A DNA stretch of 15,685 nt from positions 1-15,685 of the forward strand of contig DAIDJA010000006.1 in NCBI GenBank assembly GCA_027451605.1. Reading direction: 5' to 3'. The translations under genes were made by a program, and so were the position numbers. Source of the DNA: Acidimicrobiales bacterium (lineage in GTDB: Bacteria; Actinomycetota; Acidimicrobiia; Acidimicrobiales; JABEUL01). Shown one piece after another: positions 14,034 to 15,685 of this stretch. The notes below the pieces were generated by a model that had not been told where the DNA came from, did no database searches, and saw only the letters and a list, made by a program, of their open reading frames with translations. The number at the start of each line of letters is the position of its first letter. Within the stretch, counting starts at the first letter, position 1.

Positions 14034-14262
14034 CAACAAAAGAATTACTTGAGAAGCTAATATAAGCGCGGGAAGACTTAAAACTTGGATAGGGGATATA
14101 CCACGAGTAACGCCCAGCGTCGTGTACATTAACGAGGAGGCGTTCACAAGATTTGCTAAGAAGCAATCAGCCCAAATAACTGGCGAGCACACGGATGGAT
14201 CGGTTAGTCCTGTCATTTGTCCACAAATGCGTTATGCGATTAAACGTATCTTTAGGGTGTGA
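14030..14262 (+). pseudogene. Frameshifted small gene coupled to the upstream membrane protein
   Basis: An ATG at 14030 overlaps the preceding stop (ATGA) and reads MTTKELLEKLI before a TAA at 14063. A -1 shift around 14060-14062 opens a frame that runs to the TGA at 14260-14262, reading ISAGRLKTWIGDIPRVTP, then VVYINEEAFTRFAKK and a basic end (YAIKRIFRV). Joined, this gives about 77 residues of protein-like composition. Alternatively, an ATG at 14023 is in the second frame directly but meets a TGA at 14050 after nine codons. Either way, one small lesion separates this from an intact gene: a decayed gene, a sequencing error or programmed frameshifting. Its 3' end overlaps the converging minus-strand ORF by 11 bp. 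No family recognised. Confidence 0.5.
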
Positions 14263-14554
14263 GAACCGGCAAACCAACTTCTGTTGCAGATTCAGCTAAC
14301 CGTCTATCATGGGTGACAAATGTTCTGAGTTCTTGTCCGAAAGTTAGTGCAGTCGCCAAATGTAAAGCGTCTAAACTTACGGCTTTTGGGGTAGGTGTAA
14401 GGTTATCTGAAGGATCATAGCCAAAATAAGTCGTATTGGTTCCGTCAGATACGGTTGCCATCTGAGCCAAGTTGTTGTAGGTGTATATGGCGGTGGGATT
14501 AACGACTTGGGTTACATTTGAATATATGGGATAGGTAAGAATATTTTCATCCAT
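14252..14554 (-). pseudogene. Chimeric remnant: Rhs/YD-repeat fragment fused to C-terminal part of a VapC-type PIN domain
   Basis: A 100-residue ORF with two unrelated halves. Residues 20-54 (IYTYNNLAQMATVSDG and TTYFGYDPSDNL) are YD-repeat sequence as in Rhs proteins. From residue 57 (KAVSLDALHLATAL, then FVTHDRRLAESATEVGLPV) it is the end of a PIN-domain ribonuclease toxin of the VapC type. It keeps the third and fourth conserved acidic positions (D62 and D83), but the first two are missing. A truncated PIN domain should not be catalytic. The join maps to about 14380-14395. The start ATG overlaps the stop of the preceding gene by 8 bp, so it may still be translated. It looks like a recombination scar between an Rhs orphan cassette and a toxin-antitoxin locus. 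Confidence 0.72.
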
Positions 14555-15020
14555 ACATTTGAGGGTGCTTTAAAATCGTTATTTTGCTATAATCTCCCGT
14601 TTTCGTCATTATGCTATAAACGAGGTCTGTGACATGCACTTGTTCTGATGAAGTCAAATTGGTAGGCAGTTGAATTAAAATGACTGTATTGTCGTTCTTA
14701 ATAATTCCATTATTGTTTGTGCTGCTGTAAATTGAGACACAAGAATACTGGTGGTCCTCAATTGAGGTGGAAACATTAAACCAATTTGTCGCTTGAATAT
14801 ATGTCAGGCCTTTCTTTATAGTTGCAGATATGACGGAAAGTGATTCGGCCGTTAGAGGCGTTGAATAATTACAGGTGGAATATAATTTTGGTACAGTTTT
14901 ATTTGACTTCTTGTCTTGGATCGTAAAAAATATAGCGCAAAGTAATCCGATAATTAAGATAGATTCTATGATAAGAATTACTCTAAATTTTTTTCGTCCG
15001 TCGTTTCTGAATATACTCAT
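14547..15020 (-). CDS. Single-pass membrane protein; candidate immunity protein for the Rhs tail
   Basis: A 157-residue protein with a short basic N-terminus (MSIFRNDGRKKFR), one membrane helix at about 14-34, and an outward-facing domain of about 120 residues holding two cysteines (C50 and about C94) that could pair. It is rich in Ser, Thr and Asn. Its ATG overlaps the stop of the upstream Rhs gene as ATGA (15017-15020), so the two are almost certainly translated together. In polymorphic toxin loci a small gene directly after the toxin tail is typically the immunity gene, and a membrane-anchored outward domain would suit a toxin acting outside the cytosol. That role rests on position; no known immunity family is recognised. 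Confidence 0.65.
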   Translation of the reverse strand: MSIFRNDGRKKFRVILIIESILIIGLLCAIFFTIQDKKSNKTVPKLYSTCNYSTPLTAESLSVISATIKKGLTYIQATNWFNVSTSIEDHQYSCVSIYSSTNNNGIIKNDNTVILIQLPTNLTSSEQVHVTDLVYSIMTKTGDYSKITILKHPQMYG

Positions 15021-15685
15021 GTCGCGCTCGAACTTACCGAGACAGCGGCATTACCTGGCCCGCTTACAACAAGAGTGTAGGATAAGCCCCCAAAATAATC
15101 ATATGAAATTTCCGATGCAGCTATAGCTCCTAAGTGTGTACTTGAAACCAAACTGAAAATACTGTTGCATTCTGTGTTAGAAAGCCTTTGCTTAGAATTA
15201 TTCATCTGATAGGCAGCATCTTCTCCCTCACCACCACAATCGGTTAGCGGACATCCATTATCATCAGGAAATTCCTGTCTTAGATAACCGGATTGGCTCG
15301 TTCCAAAAATCTCGTTAGAATGATTCCCAAAGTGATTACTATTGCCACGTGTCCCATCAAAAGAATATAACAGCTCCTTACTATTAAGTCCGGATTCCTT
15401 TGCCGTAAAATTTGGTTTTAAAATAAAAAGCGCATAGGCTTGGTCCGGTATCCAAGAACTAGGTTGGCAACGACCCGGGTTACCTTCGCTGGACGGACCT
15501 AGTTGGCAAAACTGAATATCCATTCCTAAGTCGACAATATTACTAAACAGAGGACAATTGAAATTTAATACCATTATGGAAACATAAGAAACGTTTCCGA
15601 CAACTTTTAAATACTTCCAACTAGAATTCATCTTAAACGACTTATGAAACTTCCCGCTCGGATCCCAGTTCCCCACGGGATTATC
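15017..15685 (-). CDS. Rhs/YD-repeat protein, C-terminal tail (5' truncated by window)
   Basis: The frame is open to the window edge, giving 222 visible residues; the GTG at 15676 is internal. The first twelve visible residues read DNPVGNWDPSGK, the DPxG-type motif that closes the Rhs core and marks the switch to the variable C-terminal domain. The remaining ~210 residues would then be the released effector region. They contain six cysteines, an acidic glycine stretch (GCPLTDCGGEGED) and a beta-rich ending (SYTLVVSGPGNAAVSVSSSAT). I recognise no known toxin fold or catalytic motif. The stop overlaps the start of the downstream membrane protein. The Rhs core, with YD repeats and any secretion signal, should lie beyond position 15685. 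It could instead be a non-toxic surface Rhs-like protein. Confidence 0.72.
   Translation of the reverse strand, partial: DNPVGNWDPSGKFHKSFKMNSSWKYLKVVGNVSYVSIMVLNFNCPLFSNIVDLGMDIQFCQLGPSSEGNPGRCQPSSWIPDQAYALFILKPNFTAKESGLNSKELLYSFDGTRGNSNHFGNHSNEIFGTSQSGYLRQEFPDDNGCPLTDCGGEGEDAAYQMNNSKQRLSNTECNSIFSLVSSTHLGAIAASEISYDYFGGLSYTLVVSGPGNAAVSVSSSAT

Noticed and set aside
15017..15676. GTG at 15676 as the true start of a 219-residue protein
   Set aside because: The frame stays open to the window edge and the residues before the GTG complete an Rhs DNP...DPSG motif, so the gene is cut by the window.

Overview
The window reads as a chromosome segment from an AT-leaning member of the Actinomycetota, perhaps an Acidimicrobiia-like lineage (inference). 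The basis is the gene order secY-adk-map-infA-rpmJ-rpsM-rpsK-rpsD-rpoA-rplQ-truA-rplM-rpsI-glmM-glmS, which is actinobacterial in style. TTG and GTG starts are used freely, and several genes have a -10 box almost touching the start codon, which suggests leaderless mRNAs. No rRNA, tRNA or CRISPR array was seen.

Positions 1-829 hold the end of secY and the overlapping adk. An island follows at 830-3185: a putative secreted trypsin-fold protease with its own promoter and a small lipoprotein, placed exactly between adk and map, which are neighbours in most genomes. A good promoter just before map appears to restart the operon.

Positions 3186-9904 are the translation block: map, infA, rpmJ, rpsM, rpsK, rpsD, rpoA, rplQ, truA, rplM and rpsI. 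All are full length and intact. L36 and S4 are both the zinc-binding (C+) forms. Several gaps carry fresh-looking short tandem duplications with periods of about 14-23 bp. glmM and glmS (9925-13215) follow and together supply GlcN-1-P and GlcN-6-P for peptidoglycan precursors. glmS is preceded by a small overlapping ORF that holds the only strong Shine-Dalgarno sequence nearby.

After glmS the character changes. Positions 13216-13880 have no convincing gene. A small membrane protein with a clear ribosome binding site (13881-14033) then overlaps a frameshifted partner (to 14262). Converging on these from the minus strand is an Rhs/YD-repeat locus. It consists of the C-terminal tail of a polymorphic-toxin-like protein cut by the window edge (15017-15685), a coupled single-pass membrane protein that could be its immunity factor (14547-15020), and a chimeric ORF joining a YD-repeat fragment to the last part of a VapC-type PIN domain (14252-14554). 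This accessory end is the part most likely to hold something undescribed.
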